DNA from: JBBDIP01 sp050260675
GTDB taxonomy: Bacteria > Bacillota > Sulfobacillia > Fermentithermobacillales > Fermentithermobacillaceae
Reading direction: 5' to 3'
Length of the DNA: 64,000 nt
NCBI GenBank assembly: GCA_050260675.1
Contig: JBLNCN010000010.1
Span: forward strand, 1 to 64,000
Position 1 is the stretch's first letter; every line of letters starts with the position of its first letter. This document shows, in pieces, positions 41,956 to 50,758 of the stretch. Below the pieces are notes generated by a model that did not search any database, was not told the DNA's origin, and saw nothing but the letters and a program-made list of their open reading frames with translations. The translations under genes and the position numbers were made by a program.

Positions 41956-42864
41956 TCATCCTTTCCGAGACAGGGCGGCGTACCTTCTCCCTACCGCCCG
42001 GTCAACTTCTTCGGGACTCATTGATGCAAACTCAGTCCCGGCCCGCAAGGCCGCGAGGCGCCGAATGGCCTCGGCGACTTCCGCCCTCCTCTGGATCCGT
42101 TCCGGCGAGCGCCGGCTCCGGGTACCCTTCTGAGTCTCAGCCTCTCTTGCCTCCGCCGCGAGGCTGTTCCTCACGAATGAGACGAGCCTGGACTCAACCT
42201 GCCTTCTCGCGCGCTCAAGAACGCGCGGTTCGGCTAGCCCCACCTCTGCCGCAAGCTCCTGGTCCCGCAAGTGGGGCCTCTTATCCAGGATAGCTATTGC
42301 CCGGGTGAGGGCCTCGAATTCCCTTTTCAAGCGGCAGGAAGGGCATTCCCGCTTAACGCCCGGGTATACGCACCCGCAGGTCCTGCAGAGTTTGAATCCT
42401 TTTGAAAGCAGGTGCTGCTTCCGGCGGCTAAGCGTCCTGGCTACTTTCCTGAATGCTTCGGACAGACCGGCATCCCGGATCTCGCCTGCGGATGCTTGCG
42501 CGCTGACCGATTCCGGAGTATCACCGGGAAATATCAGGGATTCGTCGCCCCTGTTGCTCGAGTCGTCCTTCGCCCACATGTGCTCGGAAAAACGGATGTC
42601 CCGGACTTCTTGGCCGCCCAAGGCCTGGTTGATCTTCGCCAGGATGGAGTCGCGCATGAAGTAGAGCTCCTGAGACCAGACCGACGAAGCAGTGGCCACA
42701 AACAGCACTTCGCCGGAGAGGCGCCGCGGCGCGGCATACCTGGCGATATCGCCCACGATCTTGGGCCACAGCGAGAACACCTTGTACTTCTGGGCTTTGG
42801 GATAGAGGCCCATGTCGGAAAGGGATTTGGCCAGGATGTCGCCCACGCCTGAAGCCCTTGTCAC
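41956..42864 (-). CDS. DciA/DUF721 protein with long zinc-ribbon C-terminus
   Basis: A 302-residue protein. The N-terminal 90 residues are the DUF721 (DciA) KH-like domain, with VFSLWPKIVGDIARYAAPRRL and the SSVWSQELYFMRDSILAKIN strand-helix. DUF721 proteins load or assist the replicative helicase in many bacteria. Here a long C-terminal part follows with CRTCGCVYPGVKRECPSC (CxxC...CxxC) and an Arg-rich helical tail. Typical DciA proteins have 100-180 residues. It lies between recF and gyrB and overlaps the recF stop by 4 nt. Confidence 0.75.
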   Translation of the reverse strand: MTRASGVGDILAKSLSDMGLYPKAQKYKVFSLWPKIVGDIARYAAPRRLSGEVLFVATASSVWSQELYFMRDSILAKINQALGGQEVRDIRFSEHMWAKDDSSNRGDESLIFPGDTPESVSAQASAGEIRDAGLSEAFRKVARTLSRRKQHLLSKGFKLCRTCGCVYPGVKRECPSCRLKREFEALTRAIAILDKRPHLRDQELAAEVGLAEPRVLERARRQVESRLVSFVRNSLAAEAREAETQKGTRSRRSPERIQRRAEVAEAIRRLAALRAGTEFASMSPEEVDRAVGRRYAALSRKG

Positions 42865-43979
42865 CGGCCTCCCCCCTCCCCCACGCGGATTACGCGTCCG
42901 CCTCCAACCGAGTACGTGCGGAACTCGCGGCCGCTGTCCACCGGATCGGTGGAGGTAATCAGGATCTGGTGCCCGTAGTCGCAGAGCGAGAGCACCTTCT
43001 CGCGCCGGCCGGCGTCCAACTCGGAAAACACGTCGTCAAGAAGGAGGACCGGCTTCTTCCCAAATGAGTCCTCCAGCATCCTGGCTTCCGCCATACGCAA
43101 TGCCAGCGCCAGGCTCCGCTGCTGTCCTTGAGAACCGAAATACCGGAACGAGCGGTCTTTGAATCTCACCTCGATGTCGTCGCGGTGAGGTCCGACCGAG
43201 GTTACGCACCGCTCTCTGTCGGAGGGCAGCGACGATTCAAGCGACTCTCGGAATCGGGTCATTATTGCCGCAGGATCCTGCCCGGATACCGGTCCTATGG
43301 AGGATGAATAAGAGACCGCGCAATCTTCGCCGCCGATGAACGTATAGGTGTCCTGGATCAGGGACGACAACTTGCCGAACAGCGACATGCGCTTTGCCAG
43401 GACGGCAGACCCGGTCTCAACCAAAAGCTCGCTTACGGTATCCAGGGCACGCCTCCAGGAAGAGTCCCAGCGCAGGCGCTTTAGGCAGGCGTTGCGCCTC
43501 TCCACCGCATCCTGATAGCGGGAGAGATCCCGGGAGTATCCGGGATCAACCCTGGAGATGAGCGAGTCCAGGTACCGCCGCCTGGCTGAAGAGCCTCGCT
43601 TCACCAGAGACAGGTCGTCCGGCGAGAAGTAGACGCAAGGCATGGTGGCGTGTAGGTCATGCCTCTTGGCCGGACCGTCGTTCAGAGTGAGCCGCCGCCG
43701 CGGGGACGGCACCAGCAAGGTCTCGACCTTCACGAGATCGGCGCCGTGGGGGTTTTCGACCCGCGCGGCTATGTAGAACCCATCCTTGCCCCACCGGGCC
43801 AGGTCGGCATCCCGTTCCGCCCTTAGGGAAGTGAGCGCCGAGACGTAATAGCACGCCTCCAAGAGATTCGTCTTTCCTGCGGCGTTCTCCCCAAAGAACA
43901 GGGAAATGCCTTTCTCCAGCGGGAGCTCCAGGCGCTCGTAGTTCCGGAAATCCCGGAGTACAAGGAGCGAAAGGAACAC
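42861..43979 (-). CDS. recF: DNA replication and repair protein RecF
   Basis: A 372-residue SMC-like ATPase that helps RecA load at gaps. Walker A is FFGENAAGKTNLLEA near residues 29-43. The signature region and Walker B lie in the C-terminal part: SQGQQRSLALALRMAE and PVLLLDDVFSELDAGRRE. It begins 4 nt after the dnaN stop and ends overlapping dciA. Confidence 0.95.
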   Translation of the reverse strand: MFLSLLVLRDFRNYERLELPLEKGISLFFGENAAGKTNLLEACYYVSALTSLRAERDADLARWGKDGFYIAARVENPHGADLVKVETLLVPSPRRRLTLNDGPAKRHDLHATMPCVYFSPDDLSLVKRGSSARRRYLDSLISRVDPGYSRDLSRYQDAVERRNACLKRLRWDSSWRRALDTVSELLVETGSAVLAKRMSLFGKLSSLIQDTYTFIGGEDCAVSYSSSIGPVSGQDPAAIMTRFRESLESSLPSDRERCVTSVGPHRDDIEVRFKDRSFRYFGSQGQQRSLALALRMAEARMLEDSFGKKPVLLLDDVFSELDAGRREKVLSLCDYGHQILITSTDPVDSGREFRTYSVGGGRVIRVGEGGGR

Positions 43980-43983
43980 CTCG

Positions 43984-45123
43984 TCAGTAAGCTCCCCGCG
44001 GGCTGGACATGGGCATAATCACATAAGTGGCCTCCACGGCGGTTTCCTTCCCGTCTTTCCCCGGAGCCGGCTCCAGCTTCATGGGGCTAACTTGCCCGGA
44101 TATCCCGAGAAAAGTCTCGCCGGAAGCGATCTTGCCCAACGCCTGCAGCATGTAGCGGTGTTGGACCCAGATCTCTATGTTCTCGCCTTCCACCGCCGCG
44201 GGGATTACCTCCTCCATCCGGCCCTTGTCGGGCGATCCTGCCTTTACGGTCACAGAGCCGGTCTCTTTGCTGAAGATAAGGCGCATAGAGCGGTCTTCTT
44301 CGCTCGCGACGATGGCGGCGCGTGACGAGGCCCTCTGGAGGTCCTCTGTGGAAACCGTGGCTGAAGTCGAGTACGACTTGGGGATAACTTGCTCGTAGGC
44401 ATAGTACTGGCCGTCGATAAGGCGCGAGAAACACGAGAGTTCGTTGGTTGCGAAGTAGATGTGGTTTTCAGAGACCCGGATCTCTACCTCGTCTCCGTTT
44501 CCGGTGTCCGACAGGCGCGCGATGTCTTGCAGCACGTTTGCCGACATGATGGCCTTCGCGGTCACGCCGGCCAGCTTTGCCTTGGCCCTGGAGAGGGCGA
44601 ACTGGTCAGTACTCACCATGGTAAGCCCGCCGTCCTTGAAGTCGAGGAGGCAAGCTCCCCATAGCGGACGCGCCGGGTTGGAGACGGCACATGTAGCTCC
44701 GATCCTGACCATTTCCCGGAAAAGGTTGCCGTTGACGGTGACCCTTTCCCCTGCCGGGGCCTCGGGCCATCTCGGAAAATCGTCTGCCGGTATAGCGTTC
44801 AAAACCATCTCGCTGGAACCGGATCGCACTGTGAGAGCCCATGCTGACTCGTCAAGCGAGAGAGTGACTTCGCTTGCGGAAATCGTGCGTACTACGTCTT
44901 CGAGGATCTTGGACGAAACAACTAGGGAACCGGATGAAGCCACTTTCGCTTCCGCGGATACCCTGACTCCCCAATCGAGATTGGTGCCTGAGAAAACCAG
45001 ACGATCAGATGTGGCCTCTATCAGGCAACCTTTGATAGCTGGAAGAGTGGTGCGCGCCGGAATGGGACGTGATGCCGTCTGTACCAGCCACGCAAGCTTG
45101 TCCCGGGATATCGTGACGTTCAT
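43984..45123 (-). CDS. dnaN: DNA polymerase III sliding clamp (beta)
   Basis: A 379-residue clamp of three repeated folds. The opening MNVTISRDKLAWLVQTASRP in part, and the C-terminal YVIMPMSSPRGAY, which is the YxxMPMR-like end of the clamp, are visible. It forms a dimeric ring that tethers polymerase. The ATG is preceded by AGGGGAG. It is separated from dnaA by the 290-nt origin-like gap. Confidence 0.96.
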   Translation of the reverse strand: MNVTISRDKLAWLVQTASRPIPARTTLPAIKGCLIEATSDRLVFSGTNLDWGVRVSAEAKVASSGSLVVSSKILEDVVRTISASEVTLSLDESAWALTVRSGSSEMVLNAIPADDFPRWPEAPAGERVTVNGNLFREMVRIGATCAVSNPARPLWGACLLDFKDGGLTMVSTDQFALSRAKAKLAGVTAKAIMSANVLQDIARLSDTGNGDEVEIRVSENHIYFATNELSCFSRLIDGQYYAYEQVIPKSYSTSATVSTEDLQRASSRAAIVASEEDRSMRLIFSKETGSVTVKAGSPDKGRMEEVIPAAVEGENIEIWVQHRYMLQALGKIASGETFLGISGQVSPMKLEPAPGKDGKETAVEATYVIMPMSSPRGAY

Positions 45124-45413
45124 GCAAGGCTCCCCTTCCTTTTCTCTTCTTACTCCCCTTGTGTATAAGCTAAAACCGTAGCAGTAGTAACGGCTGTTAA
45201 CATGTTGATATGGTACTATTCATCCAGGTAGACCGAACTTCCTTCCATGTGGAGGAAGCTGTGGACGACCTGTGGGTGATTGTGAGCAACTGAGAGGTTC
45301 AGGCGAAGGACGCGTCCTCTCCACAGATTGTCAACAACATGTGGAGAGAGTATCCACAGAGTTCTCAACAACGATCCACCTCAACAGTCGAAAGACGCTC
45401 TGACCTCGCGCAA
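45124..45413. other. oriC: dnaN-dnaA gap: probable part of oriC
   Basis: This 290-nt gap holds DnaA-box-like 9-mers in both directions: TGTGGACGA (45260-45268), TGTGGGTGA (45271-45279), TGTGGAGAG (45340-45348) and GTATCCACA (45350-45358, one mismatch to TTATCCACA). An AT-rich stretch lies at 45165-45225, with TAG-CAG-TAG-TAA at 45179-45190 that resembles a DnaA-trio. It could be the unwinding side of a bipartite origin. No gene is present. Confidence 0.65.
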
Positions 45414-46793
45414 CTATCCTTCCCGCAGCTTCTTCACGAGCTGCTGCAGCGTCTCTTCCAGAGTAGGGTTCTCTTTGCGCTGCTCGTTGAGTTTGTCGCA
45501 CGCGTGGAGGACCGTCGTGTGGTCTCTACCTCCGAACTGCTCGCCGATCCTGGGGAGCGACGCGTCGGTGAGGGTCCGGCAAAGATACATGGCCACCTGC
45601 CTCGGGAACGCCACGTTCCGCGTGCGCCTCTTGGCGCTGAACTCAGCGATGTCCAGGTTGTAGAACTGGGCGACGACCTTCTTTATCGCCTCGATCGTGA
45701 TGGGGGCCGGCTTGCGGTCAGGAAGCAGGTCGCGTAGGACTTGCTTCGTCACATCGATGGTGACCGGTTCCTTGTGGAGGCCGCAGAAGGCCAGAACTCT
45801 TATGAGGGCTCCCTCCAGCTCGCGGATATTGGTGGGGATCCTCTCAGCTATGTACTGGCAGACCTCGATCGGCACATCCTTGCCTTCTATCTCAGCTTTC
45901 TTGCGCAGGATGGCCATCCTGGTCTCAAGGTCCGGCGCCTGGATGTCGCAGATGAGGCCCCACTCGAAACGGGTGCGCAGGCGCTCCTCCAAAGTGGATA
46001 TCTCCTTGGGGGGCCTGTCCGAGGAGATCACAATCTGCTTTGATGCCTGGTGCAGAGCGTCGAACGTGTGGAAGAACTCCTCCTGAGTAGCATCTTTGCC
46101 GGCGACGAACTGGATGTCGTCGATGAGGAGGACGTCCACTCCCCTGTACCGGTTCCGGAACTCCAGGGTGTGGCCTTCCTGGATGGCGAGAATGAGCTCA
46201 TTGGTGAAAGTCTCCGACGAGACGTAGACGACTTTGTAGTTTGGATGGTGAGCCAGGACGTAGTGAGCTATGCCTTGCATTAGGTGAGTCTTTCCGAGAC
46301 CAACTCCGCCATAAACAAAGAGCGGGTTGTATATCTTTGCGGGGCTCTCAGACACTGCCAGGGCGGCGGCGTGGGCGAAGCGGTTTGAGGCTCCGACAAT
46401 GAAGTTTTCGAATACGTAGCGGGGGTTCAAGCCCTTGAGATACTGGGACACGTCCGGAGTTGCCCTCCGCTTGCGGGCCGGGATGGGTCTCCCGTCGCCC
46501 GGAAACAAGGCGCTGGGCACCATCTTCTCCTGCGAGATGACGGTGAAACGCAGATCGCAGGCCTCTCCCCAGGCTTCTTTCCAAGCCTTCCCCAGGTCCT
46601 CGCGGTAGTGAGATTCAATCCAGTTCTTGGCGAACTCGCTGGGAACCGTCACAGTAAGGGTGTTGGCCCTAATCTGCGATGGACGCGTGTCCTTGAGCCA
46701 GTGGAAACTGGGAGATGTAGAAAGCTTCTTTGAGGTGCGGCTTAAGGTTTCTGCCCAGGCTTCGTCGAGGGATTTGGCCATCGTGATACCCAC
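45414..46793 (-). CDS. dnaA: Chromosomal replication initiator DnaA
   Basis: A 459-residue initiator. Domain III has Walker A GGVGLGKTH and Walker B LLIDDIQF, with the arginine-finger helix and the LRTRFEWGL box. Domain IV ends with the DnaA-box helix-turn-helix IGEQFGGRDHTTVLHACDKL. The N-terminal domain I starts SLDEAWAETLSRTSKKL. It is transcribed leftward from the origin-like region at 46794-47192. Confidence 0.97.
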   Translation of the reverse strand: MGITMAKSLDEAWAETLSRTSKKLSTSPSFHWLKDTRPSQIRANTLTVTVPSEFAKNWIESHYREDLGKAWKEAWGEACDLRFTVISQEKMVPSALFPGDGRPIPARKRRATPDVSQYLKGLNPRYVFENFIVGASNRFAHAAALAVSESPAKIYNPLFVYGGVGLGKTHLMQGIAHYVLAHHPNYKVVYVSSETFTNELILAIQEGHTLEFRNRYRGVDVLLIDDIQFVAGKDATQEEFFHTFDALHQASKQIVISSDRPPKEISTLEERLRTRFEWGLICDIQAPDLETRMAILRKKAEIEGKDVPIEVCQYIAERIPTNIRELEGALIRVLAFCGLHKEPVTIDVTKQVLRDLLPDRKPAPITIEAIKKVVAQFYNLDIAEFSAKRRTRNVAFPRQVAMYLCRTLTDASLPRIGEQFGGRDHTTVLHACDKLNEQRKENPTLEETLQQLVKKLREG

Positions 46794-46961
46794 CCGTTTC
46801 CAATGATTCGTGAAGTATATGTTTCGCTACTCTTCGTGCCGATCCTTGATATTCACCGCCGAATAATAAGCTCTGCAGGAATACCTCGCAGGACGGCGTG
46901 GACCGATCCTCTTTCATCAAAGAACCTGATGCTTAAGAAGCCGGTATAGAAAGCTCACAGG

Positions 46962-47030
46962 TTATGCACACAGTTATCAACAGGTGTGGATAAACTCCGA
47001 GTCTGAGGGGTTTTTCCAGGTTTAGCCACA
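46962..47030. other. oriC: DnaA-box cluster upstream of dnaA (probable oriC part)
   Basis: Four boxes within 69 nt: TTATGCACA (46962-46970), TTATCAACA (46974-46982), perfect TGTGGATAA (46985-46993, the complement of TTATCCACA), and TTAGCCACA (47022-47030). The whole 46794-47192 gap has no gene other than promoter sequences. Boxes here and in the dnaN-dnaA gap suggest a Bacillus-type bipartite origin flanking dnaA, and may also allow DnaA to repress itself. Confidence 0.8.
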
Positions 47031-47128
47031 GATAACCTGCCTTAACGACTATATCGTGGATCGGATGCGGGTGACAATCGAAACGGGTGTACGTTTCCGG
47101 GCAAAATGCCTGGGAGAAGGGGGTTTAA

Positions 47129-47157
47129 TTGACACCCTACCAGGGCTAAGTTATAAT
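47129..47157 (+). promoter_or_regulatory. Consensus sigma-A promoter for rpmH
   Basis: TTGACA (47129-47134) and TATAAT (47152-47157) are both perfect, with a 17-nt spacer. It lies 36 nt upstream of the rpmH start and probably drives rpmH-rnpA-yidD-yidC-jag. Confidence 0.9.
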
Positions 47158-47192
47158 GCGCTGCTGGACTCTTTTGGGAGGAGAAAAACTCC

Positions 47193-47327
47193 ATGAAACG
47201 CACGTATCAGCCAAAAAAGCGCAAGCGTCAGACGACCCACGGGTTCCTCGTCAGGATGGCAACTTCGGGCGGCAGGAAGGTCATCGCCCGCAGGCGGGCA
47301 AAAGGTAGGAAGGTTCTATCCGCGTAG
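47193..47327 (+). CDS. rpmH: 50S ribosomal protein L34
   Basis: A 44-residue basic protein starting MKRTYQPKKRKRQTTHGF and ending in a Lys-Arg-rich tail, as L34 always does. ATG 47193 follows GGGAGGAG by 10 nt. It sits on the 50S subunit near 23S rRNA. It is the first gene of the plus-strand arm from the origin, followed by rnpA. Confidence 0.97.
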   Translation: MKRTYQPKKRKRQTTHGFLVRMATSGGRKVIARRRAKGRKVLSA

Positions 47328-47365
47328 GCGGTCAATAGGTTCCCATCCCGAAATGAGGCATTTGG

Positions 47366-47686
47366 GTGACGTCAGGAAGGATACCTGCTCCCTCGTATCG
47401 TAAGGTATACGCGGAAGGCCGCTCGGTATCTAACAGACTTCTTGTCCTATACTATTTACCGGACCCAAGCGGCATTAAGATGGGCGTAAGCGTCCCTGGC
47501 CGCCTGGGCAAGGCCACCGTAAGGAACAAGCTTCGGCGGCGGGTCAAGGAGGCCTTCAGGCGTTTTCCGCCGGAGGTGTCCTCCGGTCAATTTGTGTTCA
47601 TTGTGAGGCGCGGAGCCGCTTCGGCGGCTTTCTCGGACTTAGTGGACGCGATGAGAGGGCTGTTTAAGAAGATGGCATTGCAGTAG
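47366..47686 (+). CDS. rnpA: Ribonuclease P protein component
   Basis: A 106-residue cofactor of RNase P RNA in tRNA 5' processing. The RNR motif region GKATVRNKLRRRVKEAFRR is diagnostic, and SYRKVYAEGRSV matches the N-terminal helix and strand. The start is GTG 47366 with no strong ribosome-binding site. The stop overlaps the yidD start by one nt. Confidence 0.93.
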   Translation: MTSGRIPAPSYRKVYAEGRSVSNRLLVLYYLPDPSGIKMGVSVPGRLGKATVRNKLRRRVKEAFRRFPPEVSSGQFVFIVRRGAASAAFSDLVDAMRGLFKKMALQ

Positions 47687-47937
47687 TGCTTACAAGACTA
47701 TTGGTCTTCCTTATAGGGATCTACCAAACGTACGTGTCACCCCTTCGGCCGCGGACATGTAAGTATTATCCGACTTGCTCCGAGTACGCGAGGCAGGCTT
47801 TGCTCATCCACGGCCCCTTTATGGGACTCCTTCTGGCCTCCTGGCGGATTCTGCGCTGTAACCCGTTTTCCTACGGGGGTTATGACCCGGTTCCCCCTAA
47901 AAGGATGCAGTTGACCGAGGCCAAGGAGGTCCGATGA
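47686..47937 (+). CDS. yidD: Membrane protein insertion efficiency factor YidD
   Basis: An 83-residue protein with the family core YQTYVSPLRP...CKYYPTCSEYARQAL and RCNPFSYGGYDPVP. The Cys and aromatic residues are conserved. It acts at the membrane with YidC, whose gene overlaps its end by 4 nt. Confidence 0.95.
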   Translation: MLTRLLVFLIGIYQTYVSPLRPRTCKYYPTCSEYARQALLIHGPFMGLLLASWRILRCNPFSYGGYDPVPPKRMQLTEAKEVR

Positions 47938-48587
47938 TGAGTTACATCGTGAGTCTGCTTCAGAGTGTAATGAGGTTCATACATGGAGCCACGGGGCAGT
48001 GGGGGCTCGCGATCATCGGCCTCACGCTCCTGGTCCGCCTCGTGCTTCTTCCGCTCACCGTGATGCAGGGCAGGTCTTCGGTGAAGATGCAGCAGATCCA
48101 GCCGGAGGCCAACAAACTCCAGAAGAAGTACAAGGACGATCCGGAGCGGCTCAACATGGAGATCATGGACTTATACAGGCGTAACAAGGTGAGTCCGTGG
48201 GCCAGCTGCCTACCCTTGTTGCTCCAGCTCCCGGTGCTTATGGGTATGATCAGGGCCCTTGACCTTCCGGAGCTCGGAGCCTCGAAGTTCCTGGGGCTCC
48301 AGCTTGGGCAGCCCGGAGGACTCACGATGGCCATCGCGGCTGTGGCCACGACCTATTTCAGCATGAAACTATCGCCCACAATGGGTGGCGGGACCCACCA
48401 GGCTGGCAGCCAAAACGTGACCTTGATCGCGATGTCGGGCCTCATGTTCTACTTCTCGTGGAAGTTCTCGGCCGCGGTCTCGGTTTATATCATCACCGCT
48501 AACTTGGCGGGCCTCTTGGAAAGGTACTTGGTACCTCATCCGGGGCCGCTCACTTCGGAAGGAGCAGGTTCCAGTGAGAAGCGTTGA
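47934..48587 (+). CDS. yidC: Membrane protein insertase YidC/Oxa1
   Basis: A 217-residue insertase of the short Gram-positive type without the large periplasmic domain. WGLAIIGLTLLVRLVLLPLT holds the hydrophilic-groove Arg, and a basic loop with KMQQIQPEANKLQKKYKDDP follows, then four more membrane helices. No lipoprotein Cys is seen at the N-terminus. It helps insert and fold membrane proteins with or without SecYEG. Confidence 0.93.
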   Translation: MMSYIVSLLQSVMRFIHGATGQWGLAIIGLTLLVRLVLLPLTVMQGRSSVKMQQIQPEANKLQKKYKDDPERLNMEIMDLYRRNKVSPWASCLPLLLQLPVLMGMIRALDLPELGASKFLGLQLGQPGGLTMAIAAVATTYFSMKLSPTMGGGTHQAGSQNVTLIAMSGLMFYFSWKFSAAVSVYIITANLAGLLERYLVPHPGPLTSEGAGSSEKR

Positions 48588-49215
48588 GAAGTCCGGGCGT
48601 ACCGTCGAGGAGGCAATAGATGCTGCGCTTTCGGAGTTGGGAGCGAAGATGGAGGACGTCACCGTCGAAGTGCTCTCGGAACCCTCTCGCGGATTCCTGG
48701 GGATCCTTGGCGGGAAAGACGCCAGGGTGCGCGTGACTCCCAAACGCGATCGCGGAGAGCTGGCCAAGGAGTTTGTAGCAGGACTCTTGACCCGCATGGG
48801 GCTTGAGGTGGCGATTGAGGTGCGGCCCAGAGGGGACGTGCTCTGTCTTGATATCGTGGGGAATGATATGGGCCTTCTGATCGGGCGTCACGGAGATACG
48901 CTGCGCGCCCTTGAGTTCTTGACGAACCTGGCCAGCGGTAGCGGCGGGGGAGAGGTCAAGAGGATCCTGGTGGATGTCTCCGGTTACCGAAAGCGGCGGG
49001 AGCGCGAGTTGGAAGAGATGGCCAGGATGATAGCAAGGCGGGTCGTGCGGACAGGGAAGAGCGTGACCACCCAAGCGCTCGATGCCAGGGATCGCAGGGT
49101 GATCCACGTTGCACTTCAGGACGACCCCGACGTCGTGACCCACAGCGAAGGCGAAGAGCCGTTCAGGCGGGTCGTCGTCTCTCTGAAAGAGGGAAAGGGA
49201 GGGAAAACCCCGTGA
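48574..49215 (+). CDS. jag: RNA-binding protein Jag (KhpB)
   Basis: A 213-residue protein with three parts: an N-terminal Jag_N domain ending EPSRGFLGILGGKDARV, a KH domain around IGRHGDTLRALEFLTN, and a C-terminal R3H motif near DARDRRVIHVALQDD. It binds RNA and in other Bacillota influences cell division and sporulation. Its GTG overlaps yidC by 14 nt. Confidence 0.92.
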   Translation: MRSVEKSGRTVEEAIDAALSELGAKMEDVTVEVLSEPSRGFLGILGGKDARVRVTPKRDRGELAKEFVAGLLTRMGLEVAIEVRPRGDVLCLDIVGNDMGLLIGRHGDTLRALEFLTNLASGSGGGEVKRILVDVSGYRKRRERELEEMARMIARRVVRTGKSVTTQALDARDRRVIHVALQDDPDVVTHSEGEEPFRRVVVSLKEGKGGKTP

Positions 49216-49268
49216 CGGGGCTTTCCGGCGGACACGAGAAGAATGCCCCGGCCAAAGCCGGGGCTTTT
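49206..49268 (+). terminator. Two terminator-like hairpins at the jag-mnmE junction
   Basis: CCCCG/CGGGG with CTTTCC after it (about 49208-49224) and CCCCGGC/GCCGGGG (49246-49252 and 49257-49263) followed by CTTTTC lie across the jag stop and the first 60 nt of the assigned mnmE frame. Either mnmE translation begins further downstream or termination here is partial. Confidence 0.5.
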
Positions 49269-50675
49269 CATTCTGGCGCAGGCAAAAAGACCGAGGATTC
49301 GGAACTATGCTGTGAGGACACCATCGCCGCAATCGCTACGCCGCAGGGTAGAGGTGGGATAGCTGCCGTTCGGATCTCGGGGCCCTCTGCGCGGGATGTG
49401 GCACAGAGGTTTGTCCGCGTGAAACGAGGCCCGAGGTTCTGGCGGAGCAGTCGCTGGTCCATTGCGCTGGGGACCGCCGTGGACCCCGACTCAAAGCGCG
49501 TGGTCGACGAGGCTATCGTCCTCTCAATGCCCGGACCCCGCTCGTACACTGGCGAAGACGTGGTGGAGGTCCAGTGCCACGGCGGCAGGCTGGTGACTGA
49601 GAAGGTACTTGGGCTTGCCCTTCAATGCGGCGCCCGGCCCGCGTGTCAGGGGGAGTTCACCAGACGGGCTTACCTCTCGGGCCGGATTACCCTGGATCAG
49701 GCAGAAGCCGTCCTTGACCTGGTGAACGCTCCTTCAGAGGCATCTCTCTTGGAAGCCGGCCGGCGCCTGAGAGGGGAACTGGGCGACCGCATCAGGAGGC
49801 TTGAAGAGAACATCCTCTCGGCCCTCGCGGCCCTTATGGCCGCCACCGATTTTCCCGAGGACGTTGAAGACCAGTCTGACGACGTTTTCCTTGATCTTGA
49901 ACGGGTAAGGGCGGAGATCCGAGGTCTTCTTTCTGCTTCGCCCCTGGGTCTGGCCCTAGCGACCGGCATAGAGGTCTGTTTGGTGGGCCGGCCGAATGCG
50001 GGCAAGTCGTCGCTGTTCAACGCTCTTTTGGGCCAGGAGCGGGCGATAGTGACCGAGGTACCCGGGACTACCCGCGACGTGCTCAGGGAGCATACCGAGT
50101 GGGACTCCTTGCCCGTGACGCTACTGGACACGGCCGGCCTCCGGGAGACATCCGAGGTTGTGGAGGCCATAGGCGTGGACCGGGCCCAGCAAGCCGCGCT
50201 CGGCTCAGAGGTCATACTGTACGTGGTGGATGCGACAGTCCCGCTGGTGGAAGAGGACAGGTCGTGGATAGAGCGCTGGCATGGCCGCAGGCTCCTGGCC
50301 GTAGCCAACAAGGAGGATCTCGGGCTGGACGCTGCATGCGTAAGGGAACTGGAAGTGCTCGTCCCGGGCCGGTGGGTAGGGGTGTCCACCGTGACCGGCA
50401 AGGGCCTGGAGCAGGTCAAAAACGCCGTGAGCCGGTGGTTCGCGGCGGGCCACCCGGAGAGCGCGTTGCCTGGATCGGCCCGGCAGGTGGACTGCCTCCG
50501 GCGCGCCGAGCGGGCGCTGTCCGCCGCGCTGGAGCGGCGTCAGACAGGCTGGACTGAGGACGTTGTAGTGTTGGCGCTTGAAGAGGCTGCCGGGGCGCTT
50601 GCCGAATTGACCGGCAAGCGGGTGAGTGAAGCAGCTCTTGAGCAGGTGTTTGCGCGGTTCTGCGTAGGAAAATAG
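49212..50675 (+). CDS. mnmE: tRNA modification GTPase MnmE
   Basis: A 487-residue enzyme that with MnmG makes the 5-carboxymethylaminomethyl group on wobble uridine. The folate-binding domain begins EDTIAAIATPQGRGGIAAVR, and the G domain has GRPNAGKSSLFN (G1), TTRDV (G2), DTAGLRE (G3) and NKED (G4). It ends FCVGK, carrying the essential C-terminal Cys. Start GTG 49212 overlaps the jag stop, but the first 34 residues have no homology look and cover hairpins; no other ATG, GTG or TTG occurs before the conserved part. Confidence 0.93.
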   Translation: MTGLSGGHEKNAPAKAGAFHSGAGKKTEDSELCCEDTIAAIATPQGRGGIAAVRISGPSARDVAQRFVRVKRGPRFWRSSRWSIALGTAVDPDSKRVVDEAIVLSMPGPRSYTGEDVVEVQCHGGRLVTEKVLGLALQCGARPACQGEFTRRAYLSGRITLDQAEAVLDLVNAPSEASLLEAGRRLRGELGDRIRRLEENILSALAALMAATDFPEDVEDQSDDVFLDLERVRAEIRGLLSASPLGLALATGIEVCLVGRPNAGKSSLFNALLGQERAIVTEVPGTTRDVLREHTEWDSLPVTLLDTAGLRETSEVVEAIGVDRAQQAALGSEVILYVVDATVPLVEEDRSWIERWHGRRLLAVANKEDLGLDAACVRELEVLVPGRWVGVSTVTGKGLEQVKNAVSRWFAAGHPESALPGSARQVDCLRRAERALSAALERRQTGWTEDVVVLALEEAAGALAELTGKRVSEAALEQVFARFCVGK

Positions 50676-50758
50676 GGGAGATCAGCCGGAGGAGTTGCCG
50701 GCGAGTTCCGCGCTGATGCTTCTCTAGCAGGGCAGTTGACGAGAGGAGGTTCGAGGAG

